Below are positions 24,855-34,023 of a stretch of 64,000 nucleotides of DNA, piece by piece. The position numbers and the translations under genes were made by a program. The DNA is from Gammaproteobacteria bacterium Ga0077536. Its GTDB lineage: Bacteria > Pseudomonadota > Gammaproteobacteria > Ga0077536. The stretch lies in assembly GCA_001464935.1 (NCBI GenBank), contig LNEL01000047.1:62001-126000 (forward strand), written 5' to 3'. Numbering within the stretch: position 1 is the stretch's first letter; each line of letters opens with the position of its first letter. The notes below the pieces were generated by a model that saw only the letters and a list, made by a program, of their open reading frames with translations, had not been told where the DNA came from and did no database searches.

Positions 24855-27272
24855 TTGGAAAAGCACGTTTATAAAGACTCAAAAGGCCAGCGGGTCGCCA
24901 ACTGGCTCATGGACCGGAAGTGGATCACCTTCCTGATCGTCGTCGTCCCGACCCTTGTCATGGCCTGGGCCATCCCGTCGATCGAGGTCTATTCGCGCTT
25001 CGCGGACCTGCTCCCCGGCAAGCACGAGTACATCATCAACTACAACCGCATGAAGCAGACCTTCGGCGGCGCGAACGTGGTGGCGATGTCGCTCGAGGTG
25101 ACCGACGAGAAGAGCGACATCTTCACGGTCAAGACGCTGAACAAGATCAAGATGCTGACCGAGGAAATCGATCTCATCACCGGCGTCAACCACTACCAGG
25201 TGGCGAGCATCGCGCATCCGAAGATCCGGCGCGTGCGCACCACCGGCGGCGGCCTCATCAAGTCCGAACCCGTGCTGCCCAAGGATCTGCCGACCGATGA
25301 GGCAGGTCTCAAGCGGCTGCGCGAAGAGTCGTTCAACAACGACATCATCTACGGCACCTACATTTCGACCGACGGCCGCGCCGCGCTGATACTCGCGGGC
25401 TTCGACGAAGAGCGCCTGAACTACACCGAGATTCACACCCGCCTGCAGGAGCTGAAGGCCGAGGTCGAGAAGGACAGCGAAACCCGCCTCTACATCGCCG
25501 GCGAGCCGATGCTGAAGGGCTGGATCTTCTACCACTCGAAGGAGCTGTTCCTGATTTTCGGCGTGACCTTCCTCGTGATGGTCGTGCTGCTGTGGATCCA
25601 CTTCGGCTCCGTGTCGGGCGTGGTGGTGCCGATGATCGGCACCGCGATGTCGGCCGTGTGGGGCCTCGGCTTCGTCGGCTGGATGGGCTACAACCTCGAC
25701 CCGCTGGTGCTGGTGGTGCCAATTCTCATCTCCGCGCGTACGGCCTCGCACTGCGTGCAGATGATGGAGCGCTACTACGACGAAATCCGGCTCGGCAACC
25801 CGAAGGACACCGCGGTGCGCGTGTCGCTCGGCGAGCTGATCGTGCCGGCGTCGATCGCCATCTTCACCGACGCCGCCGGCCTGCTGGTGCTCGCCGTGTC
25901 GTCGATGCCGATCATCGCGAAGATGGGCTATTTCTGCGCCGTGTGGTCGGCGTCGAACCTGATCACGGTGGTCGTGCTGGTGCCGCTGGTGATGGCGCTG
26001 CTGCCCACGCCAAAGGTCACCGCGCAGGAAGAGCACAAGCATCTGCCCTCGCGCATCATGAACGGCCTCGGCCTGTTCCTGATCGGGCGCAAGGCGACGA
26101 TCCTCATCTTCGGCGCGACGGCCATCCTGGCCGCGTGGTCGGTGTACTACGGCAAGAACCCGCCGATCGGCGAGTCCAAGCCCGGTTCGCCGATCCTGTT
26201 CGCCGACAGCGAATACAACGTCGCCGCCGCGCACATCGCCGAGAAATTCGCCGGTGCGAACCAGTTCAGCATCTACTTCGAGGGTGATGCCCCGCACAAG
26301 ATGAAGGATCCGGAAGTCGTGCAGATGATGCAGGAGTTCGGCCGTTACATGGCGGACACCTTCAACTACGGCGGCACGCGCGAGATCCCGCACCTGGTGC
26401 GTTCGATCAACCGCCTGTACCACTATGACGATCCGCGCTGGTCGATCATCCCGACCGCGCAGAAGGACATCGGCAACACGCTGTTCATGTACGAGGCCGG
26501 TGCGGCGATGCCGGGCGTGATCCTCGAGTACATGGATCTCGAGGGCAAGACCGCGAACTTCGTGATCTTCTACAAGGATGCGACCGGCAAGACGGTGCAC
26601 ACGGCCGCCGAGGCCGCGCACAAGTTCCTCGACGAGCACAAGATCGAAGGCGTGACCCCGCGCTTCGCGGGCGGCATCATCGGCACGACGGTGGCGGCCA
26701 ATGAGGAGACCGTGGCATCGGACTTCAAGATGACCGCACTCATCATCGCCGTCGTCATGGTGTCCGTGATCGTGACCTACCGCTCGATCCTCTCGGGCAT
26801 CCTCGTGTTCTCGGTGCTGGGCCTCGCCGTGATGATGAACCGCGCGTTCATGACCATTCGCGACATCGGGCTGAACGTGAACACGATGCCGGTGACCTCG
26901 GTCGGTGTCGGCCTTGGCGTCGACTACGCGCTGTACATGCTCGACCGCATCAAGGAAGAGGTGAAACACCGCTCGCTCGACGACGCCATCGTGGTCTCGA
27001 TGCGCACCACCGGTGCGGCGGTGCTGTTCACCGCGATCATGGTGATCGCCGGCATCGCCTACTGGATCCCGGGCTCGTCGCTGCGCTTCAACAGCGAAAT
27101 GGCGCTGCTGCTGTGCATGCTGATGATCAGCAACATGGTCGGCGCGGTGACGGTGATTCCGCTGCTGGTCCGCGTGCTGAAGCCGAAGTTCATCACGGCC
27201 GAGCACATCGACGATTCGGAGACGGTGCGCGACCGCAATTCCGGCAGCACCTGGGGTGTGGCGACGACCTAG
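24855..27272 (+). CDS. RND superfamily transporter, MMPL type
   Basis: An 805-residue inner-membrane protein with two repeats, each one N-terminal helix, a periplasmic domain of 150-200 residues, then five helices. The first helix is ITFLIVVVPTLVMAWAIP, the first five-helix bundle starts near residue 230 (LFLIFGVTFLVMVVLL), and the second bundle near residue 630. The proton-relay region is GVDYALYMLDRIKEE. The family moves hydrophobic molecules such as lipids, hopanoids or sterols; the substrate is not evident. The start is TTG at 24855, after GGGAGAGG. It stands alone, with no membrane-fusion or outer-membrane partner, and ends in a strong terminator. Third-position C/G bias is very high, suggesting strong expression. 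Confidence 0.88.
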   Translation: MEKHVYKDSKGQRVANWLMDRKWITFLIVVVPTLVMAWAIPSIEVYSRFADLLPGKHEYIINYNRMKQTFGGANVVAMSLEVTDEKSDIFTVKTLNKIKMLTEEIDLITGVNHYQVASIAHPKIRRVRTTGGGLIKSEPVLPKDLPTDEAGLKRLREESFNNDIIYGTYISTDGRAALILAGFDEERLNYTEIHTRLQELKAEVEKDSETRLYIAGEPMLKGWIFYHSKELFLIFGVTFLVMVVLLWIHFGSVSGVVVPMIGTAMSAVWGLGFVGWMGYNLDPLVLVVPILISARTASHCVQMMERYYDEIRLGNPKDTAVRVSLGELIVPASIAIFTDAAGLLVLAVSSMPIIAKMGYFCAVWSASNLITVVVLVPLVMALLPTPKVTAQEEHKHLPSRIMNGLGLFLIGRKATILIFGATAILAAWSVYYGKNPPIGESKPGSPILFADSEYNVAAAHIAEKFAGANQFSIYFEGDAPHKMKDPEVVQMMQEFGRYMADTFNYGGTREIPHLVRSINRLYHYDDPRWSIIPTAQKDIGNTLFMYEAGAAMPGVILEYMDLEGKTANFVIFYKDATGKTVHTAAEAAHKFLDEHKIEGVTPRFAGGIIGTTVAANEETVASDFKMTALIIAVVMVSVIVTYRSILSGILVFSVLGLAVMMNRAFMTIRDIGLNVNTMPVTSVGVGLGVDYALYMLDRIKEEVKHRSLDDAIVVSMRTTGAAVLFTAIMVIAGIAYWIPGSSLRFNSEMALLLCMLMISNMVGAVTVIPLLVRVLKPKFITAEHIDDSETVRDRNSGSTWGVATT

Positions 27273-27297
27273 CCACGCGCCCGGCCCGGGCATATCG

Positions 27298-27324
27298 CCA
27301 TCGGCGGCACGCAGCCGCCGATGG
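27298..27324 (+). terminator. First hairpin after the RND gene
   Basis: CCATCGGCGGC and GCCGCCGATGG form a perfect 11-bp stem with a 5-base loop, 25 bp after the stop. It is followed by the second, T-tailed hairpin and may act with it. Confidence 0.6.
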
Positions 27325-27334
27325 TCAGGGATTG

Positions 27335-27374
27335 AACGCCGCGGTAGGGACACCCGACCGCGGCGTTTTTGTTT
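27335..27374 (+). terminator. Rho-independent terminator after the RND gene
   Basis: AACGCCGCGGT (27335-27345) pairs perfectly with ACCGCGGCGTT (27357-27367). Inside the loop GGG/CCC can pair as well, and TTTGTTT follows directly. This is the clearest intrinsic terminator in the window. Confidence 0.92.
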
Positions 27375-27487
27375 GTGCTGACCGCAGGGTCATTACCTGT
27401 GCGGTGCGCGGTCGACGCCCGCGACGCCAGGCCGGATCGGACTGACGCGGATTCACCGCCGCCATTGCCAGTGAACGAACGACGAGC

Positions 27488-29674
27488 TTGACCGACACAT
27501 CCCCCCCTCCCCGCGCCGGCGCCGCCGACAGGCCGCCGCGCAAACCACTCCGGCAAGGGCTGCAACGCGCCGTGCTGCTCGCGCTCGGCCTCGGCGTGGT
27601 GCTGTGGATTGGCGCCAGCTTCTTCATCGCGCGCACGATCCTCGTCGCCAGCACGCTCGAGCACGAACGGGACGACGGGCTCGGGCATGCGCAGCGCATG
27701 CAGGGCCTGCTCGACCTCGAGTTGAAGCGGCTGGCCCGGACCAGCCGCGACTGGTCCGCGTGGGATGAGACCTACGCGTTCGCCCGCGGCGACGCGCCGT
27801 CGTTCGTCGAACAGAACATTTACGACGACGTGTTCGCGAACCTGAAGCTCGATCTGATGGCCTTCATTGCCGCCGACGGCACGCCGCGCCTCGTGCGCAG
27901 CGTCGATGCGCAGACCGGCACCGCGCGTGACATCACGCCGGATGTCGCGCGCCTCCTCGCGCCGCACGGCGCGTGGCTCGATGCCCACCGCACGAATCAG
28001 GCGATGACGGGCTTCGTCGCCACCGAGCGCGGCATTCTCGCCTTCGCCGCACAACCGATTCATCGCAGCCTGCCCGACGCCCCGGGGGACAGCGCCGGCA
28101 CGCAGGTGTTCGGCCGCTACCTCGGCCCCGAGTTCATGGATGAACTGCGTGGCATCCTGCGGCTGGACCTCAGCCTGACCCTCGCCACGAGCCCAGATCT
28201 GGCGCCCGATCTCCGCGCGGCGCTGACAGTCGCGGGCAAGGACGGCATCGCCGTGGCCCCGCTCGACCTGCAGCGTCTTGGCAGTTATGCGGTGTTGAGC
28301 GATCTGTGGGGCGCGCCGGTCGCCATCCTGCGCGCCCTCAGCGAGCGCAGTGGCTACCTGCACGCGCGCGAAGCGGAGCGCTCGCTGCTGCTGGCGAGCC
28401 TCGCGGTCGGCCTGCTCGCCGGTCTCGGCCTGTATCTGTTCATGGCCAGGCGGGTCCTGCAGCCGTTGCGCGCGCTGGACACGTCGGTCGCGGGCATCAC
28501 GCGCGACGACGGGCGCAGCCGCGTGGCGGTGGCGGGCTACGACGACGAAATCACCCGGCTCGGGCATTCGGTCAACGCAATGCTCGACGAAATCGACGCC
28601 CAGCACGACGCGCGTGAAGCGCGCGACGCGGCGCTGGCCGCAAGCCATCTGAAGAGCGAATATCTCGCGACGCTGAGCGAGTCCGTCCGCGTGCCGCTCG
28701 GCGGCGTGCTGGGCCGGCTCACGCAGACGCTCGAACACGATCTGCCGCCCGCCGTGCGCGCGCAGCTCGATGCGGCGTACCGCGCCGCCTACGGCCTGCT
28801 CGCGCAGATGAACGAACTGCCGGACTTCTCGCGCGTGAATGCCGGGCTCAAACCCGTCGAGAAGCTGCCCTTCGATCTGCGCAGTCTCGTCGAGGACGTC
28901 ACGGCGCTGTTCGCCGCGCGCGCCGCCCAGCACGGCCTGGTGCTCGCCTGCGTCGTGGATCCCCGGCTGGCGCACCGCTATTCGGGAGACCAGCACCGGC
29001 TGCGCCAGGTGCTCGCCAACCTGCTCGACAATGCGCTGAAGTTCTCGCAGCGCGGCGAAATCGTCGTCGCCGCGCGGCTTGGCGGCCAGGCCGACGGCCA
29101 CGACAGCGTCGAGCTGATCGTGCGCGACGAAGGCATCGGCTTTGCGCCAGCAGGCCCTGCGGCCGGCGTGCAGGACCTCGCACGCGACGGCGAGCAGGCG
29201 CTCGCGCGGCCCGAGCAGGCAGGCATCGGCCTGGCGGTCTGCAAGCAGATCCTGACCCAGGTCGGCGGCCTGCTCGATATCGACAGCGCGACGGGCGCCG
29301 GCAGCCGCGTGCGCGCCACCGTGCGCCTGATGCGCGTCGCCGACGCCGAAGTGACGTCGCGCTTCGCCGGCCGGTGCGCCCTGCTCGCCTGCCGCGCCGG
29401 CGTCGGCCGCGACGTGCTCGTCGAGTACCTGGAGGCGCTCGGGATCGACGTGACGGTGCAGGCCGCCGACGGCCTGCACGAAGCCGGACAGATCGACGTC
29501 GTACTCGTGGACGTCGACGTCGGGCCGGCGCACCCGGCTGGCCCAGGACTCCCCGTCATCGCCCTCGTCGCTCACGGCACCCCGCCGAGCCCGGTGCAAC
29601 CAGGCCGCGCGGTGCTCACCCGGCCGGTGCAATGGCAGGCGCTGCTCGCGGCCCTGGACGCCGTTCTCGCCTGA
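27488..29674 (+). CDS. CHASE4-HAMP hybrid sensor kinase lacking the phospho-acceptor His
   Basis: A 728-residue membrane protein. After a basic N-terminus comes a helix (AVLLALGLGVVLWIGASFF), a CHASE4-type periplasmic domain (SRDWSAWDETYAFARG near residue 95), a second helix (LLASLAVGLLAGLGLYLFM near residue 305), HAMP, a dimerisation helix, an ATPase domain and a C-terminal receiver-like domain. The H-box reads KSEYLATLSESVRVPL where the family has SHEIRTPL, so Glu replaces His. The ATPase N-box (RLRQVLANLLDNALKFS) and DEGIGF are kept. The receiver lacks the acidic pair (ALLACRA instead of VVDD-like) and has Arg for the conserved Lys, but keeps the central Asp in VVLVDVD. The start is TTG at 27488. 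Autophosphorylation of the standard kind is not expected. Confidence 0.85.
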   Translation: MTDTSPPPRAGAADRPPRKPLRQGLQRAVLLALGLGVVLWIGASFFIARTILVASTLEHERDDGLGHAQRMQGLLDLELKRLARTSRDWSAWDETYAFARGDAPSFVEQNIYDDVFANLKLDLMAFIAADGTPRLVRSVDAQTGTARDITPDVARLLAPHGAWLDAHRTNQAMTGFVATERGILAFAAQPIHRSLPDAPGDSAGTQVFGRYLGPEFMDELRGILRLDLSLTLATSPDLAPDLRAALTVAGKDGIAVAPLDLQRLGSYAVLSDLWGAPVAILRALSERSGYLHAREAERSLLLASLAVGLLAGLGLYLFMARRVLQPLRALDTSVAGITRDDGRSRVAVAGYDDEITRLGHSVNAMLDEIDAQHDAREARDAALAASHLKSEYLATLSESVRVPLGGVLGRLTQTLEHDLPPAVRAQLDAAYRAAYGLLAQMNELPDFSRVNAGLKPVEKLPFDLRSLVEDVTALFAARAAQHGLVLACVVDPRLAHRYSGDQHRLRQVLANLLDNALKFSQRGEIVVAARLGGQADGHDSVELIVRDEGIGFAPAGPAAGVQDLARDGEQALARPEQAGIGLAVCKQILTQVGGLLDIDSATGAGSRVRATVRLMRVADAEVTSRFAGRCALLACRAGVGRDVLVEYLEALGIDVTVQAADGLHEAGQIDVVLVDVDVGPAHPAGPGLPVIALVAHGTPPSPVQPGRAVLTRPVQWQALLAALDAVLA

Positions 29675-30140
29675 GTGTCATCCGGGCGCGAGCCTCTTGC
29701 GCGGGAAACGAACTGGTGCGGCCGCTCGCACAGGGGGTGCTGAGGCCGGCCATCCAGATCCTCTTGAGTACTTTGCAAGTACACTCCAACCCTCTGAATT
29801 CAATCAGGTCCATGCCTCCATCATCATGTGATGCATGAAGTGCTGGCGAAGCACCGGGCGCCACGAAGTGGACCGCGCCGGAAGTCAGGACCAGGCCCGG
29901 GTTGCGTGCCGCCCTGGGCTGGCAAAGTCCTGATGCAGTTTGGCTGATACGGGCCCAAGCCTCTGTTTCAAGTCGAGATCAGGCTGATCTTCAGATCTTG
30001 CTCGAAGCAGGGTGATGAGCGCGACAGTCCGGGCGCCACGGACAGCAGGCGTGCCGGCTCGAGCGGGGAACGCGTCGTCAGGCGCAACATGAAAAATCGC
30101 GGGCGAACTGAAGGGCTTTCAGGCGCGGCGCGCCGGGACG
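29675..30140. other. 466-bp gap between converging genes, no gene seen
   Basis: This lies between the 3' ends of the CHASE4 kinase gene and recQ. A few small hairpins are visible (GTACTT/AAGTAC near 29768, AGATCA/TGATCT near 29975), but I see no T-tailed terminator, tRNA, repeat or credible reading frame. Confidence 0.6.
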
Positions 30141-31940
30141 TCAGCCCGGCGGATTACGCAGCACGTCGAGGAAGGCTTCGCCGTAGCGGGCGAGCTTGGC
30201 CTGGCCGACGCCCGGCACGCTCAGCAGGTCCTCGACACTCGACGGCTGCAGCGATGCCATCGCGGCCAGCGTCGAGTCGTGAAAGATCACGTAAGGCGGC
30301 ACCCCGTGCTCGTCGGCCAGACGCTTGCGACACGCGCGCAGGGCGTCCCACAGCGGCGCGGCGACGGCGGGGGCGAACGTCGCGGTACCGCCTCGCCGGG
30401 CCTTGCGTGCCGGCGCGGCCGGGTCCTCGCGCAGCCACAACTCGGTCTCTCCACGCAGCAGCGGGCGGCTCGCTTCGGTCAGCACCAGCGCGCCGAAGCG
30501 CTCGACGTCGGCCCGCAGCAGGCCGCGCACGACGCACTGCCGTATCACCGAGCGCCACTGCTCGACCGAGCGGGCGCGCCCGATGCCGAAGGTGCTGAGC
30601 GCATCGTGCCGGTGCTGGGCGATCTTGTCGGAGGTCTTGCCGAGCAGCACGTCGACGACATGCGCCGCGCCGAAGCGCTGGCCCGTGCGATAGACGCAGG
30701 ACAGCAGCTGGCGGGCCGCCTCGGTGGCGTCCCAGGTCGGCGGCGCACTCAGGCAGTTGTCGCAGTTGCCACAGGGCTCGGCGAGCGTCTCGCCGAAATA
30801 GCCGAGCAGGGCCTGTCGGCGACAGTCGATCATCTCGCACCAGCCGAGCAGCGCATCGAGCTTCATGCGCTCCAGGCGTTTGTGCTGTTCGTCGGCGGTC
30901 GATTCATCGACCATCTGGCGCAGCCGCACGACATCCTGCAGGCCGTACACCATCCAGGCCTGCGCCGCGCCACCATCGCGGCCCGCACGCCCTGTTTCCT
31001 GGTAATAGGCCTCGATGCTCTTCGGCAGGTCGAGATGCGCGACGAAGCGCACGTCGGGCTTGTCGATGCCCATGCCGAAGGCAATCGTTGCCACGATCAC
31101 GACGCCGTCCTCGCGCTGGAAACGCGCCTGGTGCCGCTCCCGGGTTTCCGCCGGCAGGCCTGCATGGTAGGGCAACGCGGTATAGCCTTCGGCGTTCAGC
31201 CATTCGGCAGTGGCCTCGACTTTCGCGCGCGCCATGCAGTAGACGATGCCGGCGTTGCCGCGCTGGTCGTCGAGGAAGCGCTTCAACTGGCTGCGGGCAT
31301 CGGTCTTGACGTCGACGATGTAGCGGATGTTCGGGCGGTCGAAGCTGCTGATGAACCAGCTCGGGTCTTCGAGTTCGAGCCGCGCGGCAATTTCGGCGCG
31401 CGTGCGGTCATCGGCCGTCGCCGTCAGCGCAATCCACGGCACACCCGGGAAGCGTTCGCGCAGGCGCGCGAGACCGAGATAGTCGGCACGGAAGTCGTGA
31501 CCCCACTGCGACACGCAGTGTGCCTCGTCGATCGCGATCAGCGCGACGCGGCTGCGCGTGAGCCGCGCGAGCGTGTCTTCCTGCAGGATGCGTTCGGGAG
31601 CGACGTAGAGCATGTCGAGCGCGCCCGCGGCGACGGCGGCCAGCACCTCGCGCTGCTCCGGCAGGCTCAGCGTCGAATTCAGAAACGCGGCGCGCACGCC
31701 GAGTTCGCGCAGCGCCATCACCTGGTCCTGCATCAGCGCGATCAGCGGCGACACCACGATGCCGACGCCTTCGCGCAGCAGCGACGGCACCTGGTAACAC
31801 AGCGACTTGCCGCCGCCCGTCGGCATCAGCACCACGCAGTCCCGCCCCGCGACGACCGCATCCACGATCTCGCGCTGCGCTCCACGAAAAGCCGGATAGC
31901 CGAAGGTTTCCTTGAGAACTGCGAGCGCGCGATCGATCAT
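30141..31940 (-). CDS. recQ: ATP-dependent DNA helicase RecQ
   Basis: A 599-residue 3'-5' helicase that acts in recombination and stalled-fork repair. Walker A TGGGKS is at about residue 41-46 and [14 protein letters not shown] at 138-151. Motif VI is [10 protein letters not shown], and the zinc-binding Cys set lies in [18 protein letters not shown] and CGNCDNCL (residues 370-400). The RecQ winged helix follows and a C-terminal HRDC domain ends the protein ([26 protein letters not shown]). Length is close to E. coli RecQ (about 610). Confidence 0.96.
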   Translation of the reverse strand: MIDRALAVLKETFGYPAFRGAQREIVDAVVAGRDCVVLMPTGGGKSLCYQVPSLLREGVGIVVSPLIALMQDQVMALRELGVRAAFLNSTLSLPEQREVLAAVAAGALDMLYVAPERILQEDTLARLTRSRVALIAIDEAHCVSQWGHDFRADYLGLARLRERFPGVPWIALTATADDRTRAEIAARLELEDPSWFISSFDRPNIRYIVDVKTDARSQLKRFLDDQRGNAGIVYCMARAKVEATAEWLNAEGYTALPYHAGLPAETRERHQARFQREDGVVIVATIAFGMGIDKPDVRFVAHLDLPKSIEAYYQETGRAGRDGGAAQAWMVYGLQDVVRLRQMVDESTADEQHKRLERMKLDALLGWCEMIDCRRQALLGYFGETLAEPCGNCDNCLSAPPTWDATEAARQLLSCVYRTGQRFGAAHVVDVLLGKTSDKIAQHRHDALSTFGIGRARSVEQWRSVIRQCVVRGLLRADVERFGALVLTEASRPLLRGETELWLREDPAAPARKARRGGTATFAPAVAAPLWDALRACRKRLADEHGVPPYVIFHDSTLAAMASLQPSSVEDLLSVPGVGQAKLARYGEAFLDVLRNPPG

Positions 31941-32098
31941 CGCGCCAGTATACCGGGCGGGGCACGCGACGGCCCCGTCCGCGGAGCATCAGCGCAGCGC
32001 GCGATGGCCGCACCCGTCTTCAATGCGTGCGGTCGCGTGCGGCATCTGTGTGGGGCTTCCTGCGTCAGCCGGCCTCATGAAAGCCCGGTATCGCCTGT

Positions 32099-32245
32099 CG
32101 TAGCCCGGATGAAGCGCAGCGAAATCCGGGATCGCGGCAACGCCGGCGCTCGTCTCCGGCACCCGCAGCACAGGGTCGGGGTGCCGCGGTTCAACGCCGT
32201 GCAATCACCCGATCCCGGATTTCGCTACGCTTCATCCGGGCTACG
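32099..32245. repeat. REP-like element with 36-bp inverted ends
   Basis: The 36 bases at 32099-32134 (CGTAGCCCGGATGAAGCG...) reappear inverted at 32210-32245 with one mismatch, about 75 bp apart. REP-type repeats of this GTAGCCCGGAT form are widespread in gaps of gamma- and betaproteobacterial genomes. The copy ends flank a spacer with no coding potential. Confidence 0.8.
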
Positions 32246-32304
32246 ACGGGCGGCGCCAGGCTTTCGGGATGTCGGGTGAGGCAGGCACCTCACGAAAGCT
32301 CGAT

Positions 32305-32393
32305 GTAGCCCGGGTGGAACGCAGTGGAACCCGGGATCTGCAGGAGCTGACAGGCCGACCCGGGATCCGCGCTGCGCGGGACTCCCGGGCTAC
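32305..32393. repeat. Second REP-like element
   Basis: This begins GTAGCCCGGGTGGAACGCAG and ends, inverted, CCCGGGCTAC. Inner CCCGGGATC blocks also pair. It is a diverged relative of the element at 32099-32245, lying 64 bp past the 3' end of the enoyl-CoA hydratase gene, where it could also serve as a termination or mRNA-protecting structure. Confidence 0.7.
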
Positions 32394-32456
32394 TTCGTAC
32401 CAGGCCCTTGCAATTTCACAGCAACCTGCGGCCGTGCCAGTTCCCCGCTTCATTGC

Positions 32457-33254
32457 CTATCGCCCGTGGTACACAGGCTTGCGCTTTTCCATGAATGCGC
32501 GCGGGCCTTCCTTCGCGTCTTCGGTTTGGAACACCGGCGTCGAGATCTCGACTTCGAGCTTCAGGCCTTCCGCTTCGGGCAGACCGAGGCAGGCCTTCGC
32601 CGAGCGGCGAATCGCGCGTACCGCGATCGGGCCGTTGGCGGCAATCTTCTGCGCGATCTCGCGCGCCTTCGCCACCGGATCCGGCGTCACGTAGTTCAGA
32701 AAGCCGAGCTGCAACGCTTCGTCGGCCGTGATCAGGTCACCGGTCAGCAACAACTCCATCGCTTTCGCGTACGGCATCTGCATCGGCAGGCGCACCGTCG
32801 AGCCGCCGGCCGGGAAAATCGCCCACTTGACCTCCTGCACGCCGAACTTCGCCGCTGGCACCGCGACGCGCATGTCCGTGCCCTGCACGATTTCCATGCC
32901 ACCAGCGATCGCGTGGCCGTTGATCGCCGCGATGATCGGCTTGCCCGGATCGAAGTTGCGCAGCAGCGCGCGTCGCGGCAGGTCGCGATCGGCGACGACG
33001 CGTTCGTCCCATTCGTTCTCGGGCTTGCGCGCGCCGGAGTACAGCGGGATCAGTTGCCCCAGGTCCGCGCCCGCGCAGAACACCGAGCCCACCCCGGTCA
33101 GGATCGCAACGCGCACCGAGTCATCATCGCGGACGGCCACCCAGGCATCGGCCAGTCGCGCCGCGACCTCCGGGTTCAACGCATTGCGCGCCTCGGGGCG
33201 GTTCAGGGTGATCAGGGCGATATTGTCGGCAACGCTGTATTCGACGACGGACAT
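32457..33254 (-). CDS. Enoyl-CoA hydratase/isomerase family protein
   Basis: A 265-residue crotonase-fold enzyme that acts on acyl-CoA thioesters. The oxyanion-hole segments are SVFCAGADLGQ and NGHAIAGGMEIVQGTDMRVA. At the position of the second catalytic Glu the protein has KWAIFPAGGSTVRLP, so the hydratase catalytic pair is not fully conserved; isomerase or hydrolase chemistry is possible. The start MSVVEYS is set by GGAGG, 6 bp upstream; the longer open frame is rejected. It stands alone between repeats. Confidence 0.88.
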   Translation of the reverse strand: MSVVEYSVADNIALITLNRPEARNALNPEVAARLADAWVAVRDDDSVRVAILTGVGSVFCAGADLGQLIPLYSGARKPENEWDERVVADRDLPRRALLRNFDPGKPIIAAINGHAIAGGMEIVQGTDMRVAVPAAKFGVQEVKWAIFPAGGSTVRLPMQMPYAKAMELLLTGDLITADEALQLGFLNYVTPDPVAKAREIAQKIAANGPIAVRAIRRSAKACLGLPEAEGLKLEVEISTPVFQTEDAKEGPRAFMEKRKPVYHGR

Positions 33255-33959
33255 GGCAGGCCTCCGCAAGACTGGAAAGCCACCATCATCGCACCGGGAT
33301 GTGCGTGTCGCACAGAAAAAAGCGCGCGCCTGGCATCCGTGCGTTGAGCCCTGGCCAGGGGCTGCCTGTGACGGGCTGCATATGGCCACCGAGAACACCG
33401 AGAACACAGAGAAAGAAACATTGGGCAGGCGCCACCGCTGCGCTGGTGGCGAGCTTAGCGACTGAATCGCGCCAACGCCGGTTCTATCGCCCTCTTTCCA
33501 GAGGCAGCGGGAGTGAAAGTCAGGGGTGGTTACAGGCACAGCAGGGCCGTCCCAACCAATATTCATCTATATTTTATTTTTCCTTCTCGGTGTTCTCGGT
33601 GTTCCCGGTGGCCATATTCAACACCGATCACCACGCACCCACCCAACCGAACCGCCCAACGCCTGCCGCCCGGCGCGCCCCCGCTAGCTGCTGTTGCGCA
33701 GGCCGGCCGCGATGCCGTTGCTCGAGGTGCGAATGCCCTGCCTGGTCCCGGGATTGGCTTCGAACGACCAGGCGTGTCAACAGTGCGTTCACCCCGTTCG
33801 CTGCACGCGCCCCGGCAACTCCCCAACCAATTTCTCTTTCTGTGCTTTTCTTTCTCTGCTTTTTTTCTCTGTGTTCTCGGTGGCCATATTCAACACCTAT
33901 CACCAAGCACCCACCCAGCCGAACCGCGCCCACCGCCTGACGCCCGGCGCGCGCCCTCG
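33255..33959. other. 705-bp gap with repeats and a copy of the ppc 3' end
   Basis: It lies between the 5' end of the hydratase gene and the 3' end of ppc. It holds an inverted GAGAACACCGAG-type repeat pair (33384-33414 and 33584-33613), a third copy near 33865-33885, and a tandem duplication that includes the last ~20 codons of ppc. T-rich tracts occur near 33570 and 33860. No intact gene is seen. Confidence 0.7.
33384..33613. repeat. GAGAACAC repeat pair in inverted orientation
   Basis: GGCCACCGAGAACACCGAGA... at 33384-33414 faces an inverted, slightly diverged copy at 33584-33613. The same family recurs at 33865-33885, 53798-53827, 62200-62226 and 62314-62340, always between genes. The core is an 8-9-bp GAGAACAC(C/A) unit repeated two or three times. 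Confidence 0.75.
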
Positions 33960-34023
33960 CTAGCCGCTGTTGCGCAGGCCCGCCGCGATGCCGTTGATCG
34001 AAATCAGGATGCCCTGCTTGGTC
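33552..34023. repeat. Diverged tandem duplication covering the ppc 3' end
   Basis: Unit 1 (33552 to about 33748) and unit 2 (33823 to about 34023) begin with CCAACCAAT and share the GTTCTCGGTGGCCATATTCA block, CACGCACCC/AAGCACCC, a GCCCGGCGCGC block and the ppc end. In unit 1 the minus strand encodes a TRQGIRTSSNGIAAGLRNSS-stop remnant, against TKQGILISINGIAAGLRNSG-stop in real ppc. The period is about 271-276 bp. The copy lacks the rest of ppc and is non-functional. Confidence 0.8.

Larger units (their letters stand above)
31941..32456. other. 516-bp gap holding REP-like inverted repeats
   Basis: It lies between recQ (its 5' side) and the 3' end of the enoyl-CoA hydratase gene. No credible gene is seen. 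It contains two palindromic GTAGCCCGG elements (listed separately) and, at 32049-32074, one degenerate GGGCTTCCTGCGTCAGCC sequence related to the ~160-bp elements at 44 and 53 kb. Confidence 0.6.

Noticed and set aside
24879-27353. 824-codon open frame on the minus strand across the RND gene
   Set aside because: It is exactly antisense to a clear RND transporter; its translation is dominated by His, Arg, Asp and Glu with no fold, an artefact of the high third-position GC of the real gene.
27269-29632. 787-codon open frame antisense to the CHASE4 kinase
   Set aside because: Composition-driven shadow with no recognisable motif; the plus-strand frame has a complete domain series.
29675-30140. 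Possible tRNA or small RNA in the kinase-recQ gap
   Set aside because: Several short stems exist, but no cloverleaf, CCA end or consistent promoter/terminator could be drawn.
32099-32393. GTAGCCCGG repeats as a CRISPR array
   Set aside because: There are only two inverted pairs with unequal spacers and no regular direct repeats or cas genes.
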